A model generated the notes under the pieces. It was not told where the DNA came from. It ran no database searches and was given only the letters and a program-made list of their open reading frames with translations. 64,000 nucleotides of DNA from an uncultured Pelagibacteraceae bacterium (lineage in GTDB: Bacteria; Pseudomonadota; Alphaproteobacteria; Pelagibacterales; Pelagibacteraceae): contig CACLFM010000001.1 of NCBI GenBank assembly GCA_902606115.1, positions 172,311-236,310 on the forward strand. Reading direction: 5' to 3'. Of this stretch, positions 8,801-17,658 are shown in pieces. Both the position numbers and the translations under genes were made by a program. Positions within the stretch are counted from its first letter, which is position 1. Each line of letters starts with the position of its first letter.

Positions 8801-10317
8801 TTAAATTTTTTTAAAAAAAAAATTAAACTAATATAAATAAATACTAAACAAAAGAAAATCTTATTACCGAATACACTAAACAGTGTTGGAAATGCCTTGG
8901 AAATTGTATTAATTTCAATGCTTCCCTTTTCAGTTGTGTTTAATTTATTTTTTATTATACCAGTTGAGCTTACATGTGCGGAAATTCCGTTATTGGCAAC
9001 TCTCAGAACATCCTTGCCTTCTTCGATTGATCTAAATATTGAATGAGAAAAATGTTGAACAGGCCCTATGCTATTTCCAAACCATCCATCTTCAGAAATA
9101 TTTAAAATAAAATCATATTCACCATTACTTTTATTTAATTTACCTGAGAATATTATTTCATAGCAAATTAAGGGTAAAAATGAGGTAGAATTAACAGTTA
9201 CTATATTTCGTTCATTAGAGCGACTAAAAGATTTGTAGCCTTGTGTTATTTTTTTTAAACCAAAATTACTTAAGAGTTCTTCAAATGGGAGAAACTCACC
9301 AAATGGAACTAATTTATTTTTGTTATATCTATCCTCAAGTAAAAAGTTTTTATCAAATAATGCTAAAGAATTAAATATTTTTTCTCCATTCTCTGAAGAA
9401 ATTCCTAAAATTATTTTTGATCGATTTGTTAATTGATTAGAAATTTGATCTAAATTGTTATAGGATTTTTTTAATTCACTCATATTGGTAATGCCTTCGG
9501 GATAGATTAACAAAAAATCTCTATTAAGTGGATAACTAATTTGAATTAATTCATTTAGTCTATTTTCTAATGGCTCTTCAATAAAAAATCTTTCAATATT
9601 AAACTTGGGTGAAATTAATTTTATTGAAGGAAAAATTGTTTTTTTTTTTGTTTTTTCAATTTGATCAATTCTATTATATCCGTAATTTGCATTAAGTAAT
9701 AAAATTGCTATTACTGATAATAAAATAATAGCTTTATTTTGATTTTTAATTTTAAAAAATAATATAATTGGTAAACAATAAAGATTTATTACTATCAAAT
9801 TTAGTGAATAAGTTCCTATTAAGCTAAGTATTTGTATAGAATGAGTGAATTCTGAGATACTGAACGAAATTAAATTCCATGGAAATCCTCCAAAAATATT
9901 GCCTCTCAAATATTCAAAAAAAGATAAAGTAACTGAGAAAATTAAAATTGAATTAAACTCTTTTTTAATATTAAAAAACTTAATACACAGGGAAAATAAT
10001 CCGTAATATATTGATAATAAAGAGGGGATCAATATGATGGATATAATAAATAAATTATCATAATTTTCATCAAATTTTAAAGAATTTGAGATCCAGTACA
10101 AATTTGATAAAAAGTACCCAAATCCATAAAGCCATCCAATTAAAAAATTATTTAATAAATCTTTACTAGGATTGGCAACCAAAATATAAAATAAAAAAGG
10201 GAATGTTAAGAAATTGATAAAAAAATAATTGTAAGGAGGTAGACTAAATGAAGAAAGGACTCCTAAAATTATTAAAGTAATACTTATTAAAAACTTGTTA
10301 TTAAGAATTAACGCCAA
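8797..10317 (-). CDS. lnt: Apolipoprotein N-acyltransferase
   Basis: Inner-membrane enzyme that adds the third acyl chain to lipoproteins. About 200 residues with six or so membrane spans are followed by a periplasmic nitrilase-like domain and a C-terminal span. The Glu-Lys-Cys triad is visible in [23 protein letters not shown] and [12 protein letters not shown]. The length of 506 residues is normal. It lies one base downstream of ybeY, an order common in proteobacteria. The substrates in this window include the predicted lipoproteins LptE, the BON protein and the DUF3576 protein. Confidence 0.95.
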   Translation of the reverse strand: MALILNNKFLISITLIILGVLSSFSLPPYNYFFINFLTFPFLFYILVANPSKDLLNNFLIGWLYGFGYFLSNLYWISNSLKFDENYDNLFIISIILIPSLLSIYYGLFSLCIKFFNIKKEFNSILIFSVTLSFFEYLRGNIFGGFPWNLISFSISEFTHSIQILSLIGTYSLNLIVINLYCLPIILFFKIKNQNKAIILLSVIAILLLNANYGYNRIDQIEKTKKKTIFPSIKLISPKFNIERFFIEEPLENRLNELIQISYPLNRDFLLIYPEGITNMSELKKSYNNLDQISNQLTNRSKIILGISSENGEKIFNSLALFDKNFLLEDRYNKNKLVPFGEFLPFEELLSNFGLKKITQGYKSFSRSNERNIVTVNSTSFLPLICYEIIFSGKLNKSNGEYDFILNISEDGWFGNSIGPVQHFSHSIFRSIEEGKDVLRVANNGISAHVSSTGIIKNKLNTTEKGSIEINTISKAFPTLFSVFGNKIFFCLVFIYISLIFFLKKFK

Positions 10318-10318
10318 T

Positions 10319-10759
10319 TTAAAAATTAAGTTGTTTAAAAATTAAATTTTCTTTTTTACACATCTTTTTAAAATCAATATTTTTAACATGATCATAACCA
10401 TTTAAATGTAAGTATCCATGTATCCACATTTTATCTAGTTCATGATCAAATAAAGTTTTTTTTGATCTTTTGTTAACTATTTCATAGCTAATTGCAATAT
10501 CTCCAAGATAATTGTTATTTTTCAACTTTGTTTTTAACGGAAATGATAAGACATCAGTTGTTTTATTTATTCCTCTAAATTTGTTGTTTAAACTTTTCAT
10601 CTTGGAATTGTTGGTTAATAAAACTGTAAATTCTTTTATAGTTTTTGATGAATTAAGATAAGTATTAAATTTACATTGTTTTATTTTAAAATAATTTTTT
10701 ATATTTTTAATTTTATTTTTCCATCTTGGAGAATCAATAACAACATGTATTTTGATCAT
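10319..10759 (-). CDS. ybeY: Endoribonuclease YbeY
   Basis: Zinc-dependent endoribonuclease for 16S rRNA maturation and ribosome quality control. The 146 residues contain the metal-binding motif HGYLHLNGYDH near the C-terminus, with three histidines, and the family core NKTTDVLSFPL. Its start overlaps the phoH stop in ATGA, so the two are translationally coupled. The order phoH-ybeY-lnt matches other proteobacteria, although corC, often between ybeY and lnt, is missing. Confidence 0.95.
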   Translation of the reverse strand: MIKIHVVIDSPRWKNKIKNIKNYFKIKQCKFNTYLNSSKTIKEFTVLLTNNSKMKSLNNKFRGINKTTDVLSFPLKTKLKNNNYLGDIAISYEIVNKRSKKTLFDHELDKMWIHGYLHLNGYDHVKNIDFKKMCKKENLIFKQLNF

Positions 10760-11754
10760 TTCTTAAGATTTTGATCTGAGTATGCTCTTACAATTTTAGA
10801 AACTAACGGATGTCTTACAACATCTGTGTGGTCAAAATCTATTATTGATATCTCGCTTAAGTGTCCAAGTATGTCCTTAGATCTTTTCAAGCCTGATAAA
10901 GATTTATTTGGTAAATCTATTTGTGATGGGTCACCATTTATAACAATTTTAGAATTTTCACCTATCCTAGTTAAAAACATTTTAATTTGAGTGTCTGTAG
11001 CATTTTGGGCCTCATCTAATATAGCAAATGAGTTTTTAAGCGTTCTTCCTCGCATAAATGCTAGAGGTGCTATTTCTATATCTCCGATTTCAATACGTTT
11101 CTGAATTTTTTCAAAATCGAGAAGATCATATAGAGCGTCGTATAGAGGACGTAAATACGGATCTACTTTTTCTCTCATATCTCCTGGTAAAAAACCAAGT
11201 CTTTCACCTGCTTCGACTGCAGGTCTTGATAATATTATTCTTTCTATTTTTTTTTCTAAGAGCATTGTTAGAGCAATAGCCACAGCCAAATAAGTTTTTC
11301 CAGTTCCTGCAGGTCCAGAAGAAATAATAACCTCACTATCTCTTAATGCTCTTACATATTTTTTTTGTTTCTCAGACCTGGGTATTACTGATTTTTTTGG
11401 TGTTTTAATTATGTATTCAATTTTATCTGTTTTTTCCTCAATCATAAATTTATTTACAGAAGATATGATATCTTTTTTTTCAATTGTATTGTTACTTATA
11501 AATTGATCATATAAAAAAACAATTGCGTTTTTTACCATTTCATTTTTTTTTGGTGTACTTTTTACTAAAATAGAATTGCCTCGTGAGTAAATATTGGTGT
11601 TTGTAATTTTTTCTAATTCTTTAATATTATTATTAAACTCACCAACTACACCTATTAATATATCATTATTTTTAAATATAATGCTTAAGGCATTGTTTTC
11701 TGAATAAACAATTTTTAAATCATCTAATGCTTTTTTATAAAAAGAATGACTCAA
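10756..11754 (-). CDS. ybeZ: PhoH-family ATPase (YbeZ)
   Basis: PhoH-like P-loop ATPase linked to RNA metabolism and usually found with YbeY. The 332 residues have an N-terminal KH-like segment (about 1-110) and an ATPase domain with Walker A GPAGTGKTYLAVAIA (about 148-162), the family motif LSRPAVEAGERLGFLPGD, and Walker B FAILDEAQNAT. It begins one base after the miaB stop and overlaps ybeY by four bases. Confidence 0.95.
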   Translation of the reverse strand: MSHSFYKKALDDLKIVYSENNALSIIFKNNDILIGVVGEFNNNIKELEKITNTNIYSRGNSILVKSTPKKNEMVKNAIVFLYDQFISNNTIEKKDIISSVNKFMIEEKTDKIEYIIKTPKKSVIPRSEKQKKYVRALRDSEVIISSGPAGTGKTYLAVAIALTMLLEKKIERIILSRPAVEAGERLGFLPGDMREKVDPYLRPLYDALYDLLDFEKIQKRIEIGDIEIAPLAFMRGRTLKNSFAILDEAQNATDTQIKMFLTRIGENSKIVINGDPSQIDLPNKSLSGLKRSKDILGHLSEISIIDFDHTDVVRHPLVSKIVRAYSDQNLKK

Positions 11755-11755
11755 A

Positions 11756-13090
11756 TTAAGCAGCTCTCATATTCTTTTTTTCATCTATTTTTCCAAATAA
11801 AGTATTTCGATTAATTTTTTCTATTTTTACATGAATTAATTTTCCAATATGTTTATTTTCACCTTCAAAAATGACAGAATTAAAAAAGGTATTTCTTCCA
11901 AAATATCTTGTTTGATTCTTTAATTTATTTTCTACCAATACTTCTATGGACGTTCCTATTAAAGACTTATTTTTGTCAATCTGATGACTCTCTAAAACTT
12001 TTTGAATATTTATTAATCTTTCTTTTGCTACTTCTTTGTCAACTGCTTCTAATTTTGATGCTGGAGTTCCAGGTCTAGGACTATAAATGAAGGAATATGA
12101 ATTAATAAATTTAATCTCTTTTACTAAATTCATCGTATCTTCAAAGTCGCGATCAATTTCGCCTGGATGACCAACAATAAAATCGCTTGAGAATTCAACA
12201 TTATGGTTCTTTTGTTTTACTGTTTTATAAATTTCTAAATATTTCTCTACTTTATGATTTCTGTTCATTAATTTTAAAATTTTATCTGAACCACTTTGGA
12301 TTGGTAAGTGAATAAATGGCATTAGTTTTTTTGATATAGAGTAACAGTTGATTAGGTCATCTGTCATATCCTTTGGATGTGACGTCGTATATCTAATTCT
12401 ATTTAATTCTTTGATTTTATCCAGCTCTAAAATTAAGTCTGATAATTTATAACTTCTTTCTTTGTCCTTAAATGAATAAGCATTAACATTTTGCCCTAAT
12501 AAAATTATTTCTTTAGTGCCATTTTTTACTAAATTCTCTGCCTCCTCAATAATTCTTTTAAAGGGCCTTGAGTATTCTGGTCCTCTTGTATAAGGCACGA
12601 CACAAAAGCTGCAAAATTTATCACAGCCTTCTTGTATCGTTAAAAATGAAGAAACCTTACTTTCGTTATTTTTTATTTTATCAAGATAGTTAAATTTACC
12701 TTCAGTATCAAATTCTGTTAACTCTACTTTTTTTTGAAAATTAAAATTTTCAATTATTTTATTTATTTTGTGATATGATTGTGGACCGATAATAATATCG
12801 ATGTAAGGCTCCCTCTTAATCATTTCACTGCTTTCTGCTTGCGCAACACATCCTGCAATGATTAAGATTGGTTTTTTTTTATCTTTATAATTTTTTCTAA
12901 CTCTACCTACTTCATCAAAAACTTTCTCTTTAGACTTATCTCTAATGTGACAAGTATTTAATAAATAACAATCTGCATCTAAGTGATTGCCTGTTTTATG
13001 ATAACCAATATCTTTAACAGTATCATATATACGATTTGTATCGTATTCATTCATTTGACACCCGAAAGTTTTAATGAAAATTTTCTTCAC
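11756..13090 (-). CDS. miaB: tRNA-2-methylthio-N6-dimethylallyladenosine synthase
   Basis: Radical-SAM methylthiotransferase that modifies A37 of tRNAs reading UNN codons. The 444 residues contain the N-terminal MTTase domain with its cluster cysteines (FGCQMNEYD, LNTCHIRDK, IAGCVAQ), the radical-SAM motif GCDKFCSFC, and a C-terminal TRAM domain. It lies two bases after fur and one base before phoH, in a conserved alphaproteobacterial order. Confidence 0.97.
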   Translation of the reverse strand: MKKIFIKTFGCQMNEYDTNRIYDTVKDIGYHKTGNHLDADCYLLNTCHIRDKSKEKVFDEVGRVRKNYKDKKKPILIIAGCVAQAESSEMIKREPYIDIIIGPQSYHKINKIIENFNFQKKVELTEFDTEGKFNYLDKIKNNESKVSSFLTIQEGCDKFCSFCVVPYTRGPEYSRPFKRIIEEAENLVKNGTKEIILLGQNVNAYSFKDKERSYKLSDLILELDKIKELNRIRYTTSHPKDMTDDLINCYSISKKLMPFIHLPIQSGSDKILKLMNRNHKVEKYLEIYKTVKQKNHNVEFSSDFIVGHPGEIDRDFEDTMNLVKEIKFINSYSFIYSPRPGTPASKLEAVDKEVAKERLINIQKVLESHQIDKNKSLIGTSIEVLVENKLKNQTRYFGRNTFFNSVIFEGENKHIGKLIHVKIEKINRNTLFGKIDEKKNMRAA

Positions 13091-13092
13091 AG

Positions 13093-13518
13093 TTAATCAG
13101 ATTTATCTTTAACACAATAAAGTTCTAATTTAGAATCAACTAATTTATACCCATGTTTTTCTGCAATTTTTTTTTGAATACTTTCAATTTCTTCATTGGT
13201 AAATTCAATTATATTTCCAGTCTTTATATCGATCAGATGATTGTGATCATCGTTTAATTCATACCTTGCTTTTCCGTCTTTAAAATCATGTTTCATCAGA
13301 ATGCCTGACTCTTCAAATAATTTTACTGTTCTGTAAACTGTGGCAATGCTAATCTTATTATCAATATCTGAAACCCTTTTGTAAAGTTCATCTACATCTG
13401 GATGATCTGAAACACCATAATTTTTTTTTGACTCCGATATAACTCTTGCAATTGTCCTTCTTTGATCAGTTAATTTAACACCTTTAGCCAAACATTTTTG
13501 CTCAATTGTATCTGTCAT
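13093..13518 (-). CDS. fur: Fur-family metal-dependent repressor
   Basis: Ferric uptake regulator-type DNA-binding protein of 141 residues, with a winged helix in the first 80 (ISIATVYRTVKLFEESGI recognition region) and a metal-binding dimer domain. The histidine segment DDHNHLIDIKTGNIIEF lacks the two structural cysteines of gammaproteobacterial Fur, as is common in alphaproteobacterial Fur/Mur. The metal, Fe or Mn, therefore cannot be fixed from sequence. The two Fur-box-like sequences at 28893-28971 are natural candidate targets. Confidence 0.92.
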   Translation of the reverse strand: MTDTIEQKCLAKGVKLTDQRRTIARVISESKKNYGVSDHPDVDELYKRVSDIDNKISIATVYRTVKLFEESGILMKHDFKDGKARYELNDDHNHLIDIKTGNIIEFTNEEIESIQKKIAEKHGYKLVDSKLELYCVKDKSD

Positions 13519-13527
13519 AATATTATT

Positions 13528-13920
13528 TTAACTCATATAAAGCGGTTTAATCAAATTTTTAATTAATTTACCTTTTTTTTGTAACTCTAAAACTCTTGAA
13601 TAGTCATATTTTTCAACATCTTTTGATGAAAATCCACATATTTTAAATTTAAATACTAAATTTAGAGCTTTTAAAGTTGATATAGATGTTCTTATGCTCG
13701 AATATTTGCCAGGCCCTAAATTAACCAGTGCTTTATCTATAGTGTCAAAATTGATCATGTTTTTATTTAAAAAATTAAACAGAAGAATTGCAAACTTGTC
13801 AAAATTTTTTCTACTGTTTTCATAACCATTAGTATAAGTTTTGTTATTATCTATGATTTTGAAAATAATTTTTTCATTCGCTGCATCGATTATCAAGTAT
13901 TTTTTAATTTTATTTTTCAT
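13528..13920 (-). CDS. tsaB: Shortened TsaB (t6A biosynthesis scaffold)
   Basis: TsaB pairs with TsaD for threonylcarbamoyladenosine formation on tRNA. The start YLIIDAANEKIIFKII, the motif NLGPGKYSSIRTSISTLKAL (family GPGSFTGLR-type) and the ending KPLYMS match TsaB, but the protein has 130 residues against 200-240 in most bacteria. Most of the second actin-like half is missing, and no rimI follows. Its first 68 bases overlap the opposite-strand deacetylase gene, so the promoter lies inside that gene. It may be a minimal TsaB keeping only the dimer face. Confidence 0.75.
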   Translation of the reverse strand: MKNKIKKYLIIDAANEKIIFKIIDNNKTYTNGYENSRKNFDKFAILLFNFLNKNMINFDTIDKALVNLGPGKYSSIRTSISTLKALNLVFKFKICGFSSKDVEKYDYSRVLELQKKGKLIKNLIKPLYMS

Positions 13921-14911
13921 AAACAGTGCATCTTTTGCTGAAAAGAATATTCAATATTATTCTGACGATCATGGTGTTGTATCAATTATGTACCATAGAT
14001 TTAATGAAAATAAATATCCATCAACAAATATTAAAATAGATATTTTTAAAAAGCAACTTGAACTAATTGAGAAAAACAATATTGAATATTATGATCCCGC
14101 TATTTTTGACACTGAATTTAACTATCCAAAAAAAAATAAGAAAATTTTGATTACTATTGATGATGCTTTCTCATCTTTTTATGAAAACGCTTGGCCAATA
14201 CTGAAAAACAGAAAAATACCGTTTTTATTATTTGTATCCACTGAGCCAGTAGGAAAGCCAGGATATATGACCTGGGAACAAATTAAAGAGGTTTCAAGTT
14301 ATGATTTTGCTTATATAGGTAATCACTCACATACTCATGAATATTTGTTAAATTTTTCTCATTTTGAATTTATAAAAGATATAAAAAATTCTATAAGAAT
14401 ATTTAAAAAGAAATTAGGTTATAATCCAATATATTTCTCTTATCCATTTGGAGAATACAATTTAAAACAAACTCAATTTATAGAAAATAATTTTAAATAT
14501 GGTTTTGGCCAACATTCTGGGGTTATAGATTTAACTAAAAATCCTTTTGAGCTTCCTAGATTTCCAATAAACGAGAAATATGGTGATTTGGATAGATTCG
14601 AATTTATTCTCAAATTATTTCCTATTCCATATAAAAAATTAATACCAATAGATAAATATGTTAGAAGTAATCAGAATCCTCCAACTATTGAAATAGATTT
14701 TTTTGAGGAACAAAAAAATATTAAAAACATAAATTGTTTTTCAAATGAAGGTAATGAGTGGAGAAATTCAATCCTGAAATTTGAAAAAAATACTCTCAAA
14801 ATAAACTTCAGAGAAAAATTTACATTTAGAAGAGGGAGGGTGAATTGTTCAATTAAGGACGATGATATTTGGAGATGGTTAGGAATTCAAATGTCAGTTG
14901 AAATAAATTAA
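13853..14911 (+). CDS. Secreted polysaccharide deacetylase
   Basis: NodB-type carbohydrate esterase removing acetyl groups from a glycan, probably peptidoglycan or an exported polysaccharide. A signal peptide (about residues 1-29, ending INSASFA) precedes the catalytic domain with VSIMYHRF, ITIDDAF (metal-binding Asp pair), GNHSHTHEYL (histidines) and FSYPFGEYN. The start is taken as ATG 13853, giving 352 residues; an upstream TTG is possible. No later methionine would retain the signal peptide, so overlap with tsaB on the other strand is unavoidable. The stop overlaps the next gene by four bases. Confidence 0.85.
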   Translation: MILKIIFSFAASIIKYFLILFFINSASFAEKNIQYYSDDHGVVSIMYHRFNENKYPSTNIKIDIFKKQLELIEKNNIEYYDPAIFDTEFNYPKKNKKILITIDDAFSSFYENAWPILKNRKIPFLLFVSTEPVGKPGYMTWEQIKEVSSYDFAYIGNHSHTHEYLLNFSHFEFIKDIKNSIRIFKKKLGYNPIYFSYPFGEYNLKQTQFIENNFKYGFGQHSGVIDLTKNPFELPRFPINEKYGDLDRFEFILKLFPIPYKKLIPIDKYVRSNQNPPTIEIDFFEEQKNIKNINCFSNEGNEWRNSILKFEKNTLKINFREKFTFRRGRVNCSIKDDDIWRWLGIQMSVEIN

Positions 14912-16074
14912 ATTAAGTTTTTATATTTAACACTTAGAGGCATAAGTTTAACATCATCAAAATCTTTTAAAGCATTCTGTTTAATGATTTGTTTTAAAAT
15001 TTTTGTGTATTCTTCTCCTGTTTCAGCATAGCTATCTAATTGATCAGCAAGCAATAAACTATCAAGTTTTTCACTTTCATCTCTTAATTGAGCTCTCAAT
15101 TGTCTAAAATTTTTGTAGCTAGAGTGGGTATTTAGGTTTCTCTGATAAGCTCTTACAGAGGCTTTTAAGACATTAAATTTCATAACTTTATGTTTGGTAT
15201 CGCTTTCTGCACCAGCAGGTTTAATTCCATCACCTGACCAAGTCCACTGACCAAATAATGCATTTCCCTCCAATGCAAATCTGGAAGTTCCCCAACCTGT
15301 TTCTTTCGCAGCTTGCGCAATAGCTAAAGATACTGGCACAATATCCATTCTTACTTTTAATGTAGGTATATCCTTATTTAAAACACCATACTGTTTAAAC
15401 TTGATATTTAACCAATTAATCTCTTTTTTTGAATTTTTATTTTTATTTAAAATACTAAATAATCTCTTTCTATCCAATAAAATAAGGTTATTTTCTTCTA
15501 ATATTAACGGTAAGATGATTTGAATAAATAAATTTTTTCTTTGTTTTGAATTTTCAATTTGTTTAATTTCATTTGGCAAAAGTGAAAGTCTAATGGGCTT
15601 AACTTTTTTACTTTTTCTAACCTCACTTAATGAATAATTTGTATCTCTAAATAGTTGCTCAATTGTTGATGCACTAAGTCTCACAGAATCTTTAGGAAGT
15701 TCCTCAAATTTGAAAACATCTTCTAATATATTTGATAAGTCTAATCCCTCATCTAATTTTGTTTTATTTTCCAAATTACCTCCTTCAAGAACTTTTTTGA
15801 ATTTTTTGTTGGAGTCGTTAATTTTAAAATCTTTTACTATTTTGGGATTTATCTCTGCGAATTCAGAAAATAAAGGTATCGTAAAGGCTACAAGAATTAT
15901 CAACAAACTTGAAAATCCAGTTAAATAAAAAGTTTTAAATTTTTCAAAACCAAATTTAAAAGTCGTTTTTTTTTTTACGATTATCCCTTTAGATGACAAA
16001 AAGGCTTTTAGTTTCAAAAATTGATTTAAATTAAAATTTTTTTTAATCAACTTGTGTGGAAAAATCTTTTTCAT
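14908..16074 (-). CDS. Bax-type N-acetylglucosaminidase, membrane-anchored
   Basis: Peptidoglycan hydrolase of the FlgJ/Bax glucosaminidase family. The 388 residues have a cytosolic basic start, one membrane span (about 51-70, TGFSSLLIILVAFTIPLF), a linker and a C-terminal catalytic domain with SLAIAQAAKETGWGTSRFA (catalytic Glu in KETGWG), ALFGQWTW and a YAETGEEYTKIL tail. It converges on the deacetylase with a four-base overlap, so two wall-modifying genes lie side by side. It overlaps the nfu stop by four bases. Confidence 0.85.
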   Translation of the reverse strand: MKKIFPHKLIKKNFNLNQFLKLKAFLSSKGIIVKKKTTFKFGFEKFKTFYLTGFSSLLIILVAFTIPLFSEFAEINPKIVKDFKINDSNKKFKKVLEGGNLENKTKLDEGLDLSNILEDVFKFEELPKDSVRLSASTIEQLFRDTNYSLSEVRKSKKVKPIRLSLLPNEIKQIENSKQRKNLFIQIILPLILEENNLILLDRKRLFSILNKNKNSKKEINWLNIKFKQYGVLNKDIPTLKVRMDIVPVSLAIAQAAKETGWGTSRFALEGNALFGQWTWSGDGIKPAGAESDTKHKVMKFNVLKASVRAYQRNLNTHSSYKNFRQLRAQLRDESEKLDSLLLADQLDSYAETGEEYTKILKQIIKQNALKDFDDVKLMPLSVKYKNLI

Positions 16075-16610
16075 ATGGCCTCTACTTCTTTAACTTCAGG
16101 GATATAATGACAAAGTAGGTTTTGAACTCCCTGTTTCAAAGTCAATGCTGCACTAGGGCAGCCGGAACAAGCGCCTTGAAGTTCTACAAGAACTATACCA
16201 TCTCTGAATTCTTTAAATTTTATATCACCTCCATCTCTAGCGACTGCAGGCCTAATTTTTGTTTCCAATATCTTTATAATTTTACCTTCAACTGTTGAAG
16301 TATCGAAATCTCTCTTTTCATCCATTTCTGAAATAACATTATCGTGCCCTTTGTCAAAGTAATCATTTATGAATGAAATTATAATATGTTTTAAGTCCTC
16401 CCATTCAAAATCATGCTGTTTATTCACAGAAATAAAATCACTAGACAAAAAAATACCTTTTACTCCATTTATTGAAAGAATATTTCTAATTAATTCATTA
16501 TCAGTTTTACTAATTTCTGTTATCTCAATCGGTCCAATTAATGATACATTTTTTCCTGGAAGGAATTTTAACGAGTTTGGATTTGGTGTAGTTTCGGTTT
16601 GAATAAACAT
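16071..16610 (-). CDS. Nfu-type iron-sulfur cluster carrier
   Basis: Delivers Fe-S clusters to client enzymes. Residues 1-85 form the Nfu N-terminal domain (FIQTETTPNPNSLKFLPG), and residues about 105-179 the NifU C-terminal domain with the cluster-binding CSGCPSA. Its 179 residues match alphaproteobacterial Nfu proteins. Local clients include MiaB and endonuclease III. It is followed by the Bax-type gene with a four-base overlap and preceded by a 45-base gap after trpS. Confidence 0.95.
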   Translation of the reverse strand: MFIQTETTPNPNSLKFLPGKNVSLIGPIEITEISKTDNELIRNILSINGVKGIFLSSDFISVNKQHDFEWEDLKHIIISFINDYFDKGHDNVISEMDEKRDFDTSTVEGKIIKILETKIRPAVARDGGDIKFKEFRDGIVLVELQGACSGCPSAALTLKQGVQNLLCHYIPEVKEVEAI

Positions 16611-16655
16611 TTAGTAAATATAGGTATAAGATAGGATTTTTAAAGCAAATAATAC

Positions 16656-17657
16656 TCAAAAACCAAATTTTTTCTTAATATCTCTTATTTTTTTTGATGA
16701 AATTTCATTAGCTTTATCGCTTCCATCTCTTAAAACTTGATCAATATAACCTTTTTCTTCCTTTATTTTTTTTATTTCTTTTGAAATCGGTGAAATTTTT
16801 TCCACTATTAAATCCGATAATTCTTCCTTAAAAAAAGAAAAATTTTGATCTTTAAAATCGTTTAGTGAGTCTTCAATTTTTTTTTCTTTCAAGCTTGAAT
16901 ATATTCCTATTAAATTTTCAATTTCTGGTCGTGACTTAAGACTATAAGTATCCGTTGGAAACAGATTAGTATCTGTTTTAGCTTTTTTAATCTTATTGAC
17001 CATCTCACTATCTGTATCAGTCAAATTTATTCTACTTAAATCTGAGGGGTCCGATTTGCTCATTTTTTTAGTACCATCTTTTAAGCTCATTATTCTTGCA
17101 AAACTTTTTTGAATTAAAGGTTCAGGGATTTTAAAAAAATCTGGTGCTTCAAAGTCAGTATTGAACTTTTTCGATATATCTCTTGCTAATTCCAAATGTT
17201 GTTTTTGATCCTCTCCAACTGGGACATGGGTTGCATCATAAAGAAGAATATCAGCAGCCATTAAAACAGGATAAATGTAAAGACCAACACTAGCTTTTTC
17301 TCGATCTTTACCAGCTTTCTCTTTAAATTGTGTCATTCTGTTTAACCAGCCCATTCTAGCAACACAACTAAGATACCAGGACAACTCAGAGTGAGCGGGT
17401 ACAGAAGACTGATTAAAAATAATACTTTTCTTCGGATTTATTCCACACGCTAAAAATGTTGCTGCTGTTTCTCTAATATTTTTTTTTAATATCTTTGGGT
17501 CTTGCTTTACGGTAACAGCATGCAAATCAACAACACAAAATATACAATCATTATTTTCATTTTGTAGATCAACAAAGTTTTTTATTGCTCCTATGTAGTT
17601 TCCTAAATGTAAATTACCAGTAGGCTGAACACCTGAAAAAATTTTTTTCACTCCCAT
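16656..17657 (-). CDS. trpS: Tryptophanyl-tRNA synthetase
   Basis: Class I synthetase charging tRNA-Trp. The 333 residues begin KKIFSGVQPTGNLHLGNYIG, containing the HIGH-type motif TGNLHLGNY, and carry the KMSKS loop KKMSKSDPS (about residue 198). The acceptor pocket segment ILLYDATHVPVGEDQKQHLE is intact. It starts one base after murJ, as in other alphaproteobacteria. Confidence 0.97.
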   Translation of the reverse strand: MGVKKIFSGVQPTGNLHLGNYIGAIKNFVDLQNENNDCIFCVVDLHAVTVKQDPKILKKNIRETAATFLACGINPKKSIIFNQSSVPAHSELSWYLSCVARMGWLNRMTQFKEKAGKDREKASVGLYIYPVLMAADILLYDATHVPVGEDQKQHLELARDISKKFNTDFEAPDFFKIPEPLIQKSFARIMSLKDGTKKMSKSDPSDLSRINLTDTDSEMVNKIKKAKTDTNLFPTDTYSLKSRPEIENLIGIYSSLKEKKIEDSLNDFKDQNFSFFKEELSDLIVEKISPISKEIKKIKEEKGYIDQVLRDGSDKANEISSKKIRDIKKKFGF

Positions 17658-17658
17658 A

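Noticed and set aside
8797..8820. SAM riboswitch before metK
   Set aside because: metK overlaps lnt by four bases, so no leader exists in which a riboswitch could lie.
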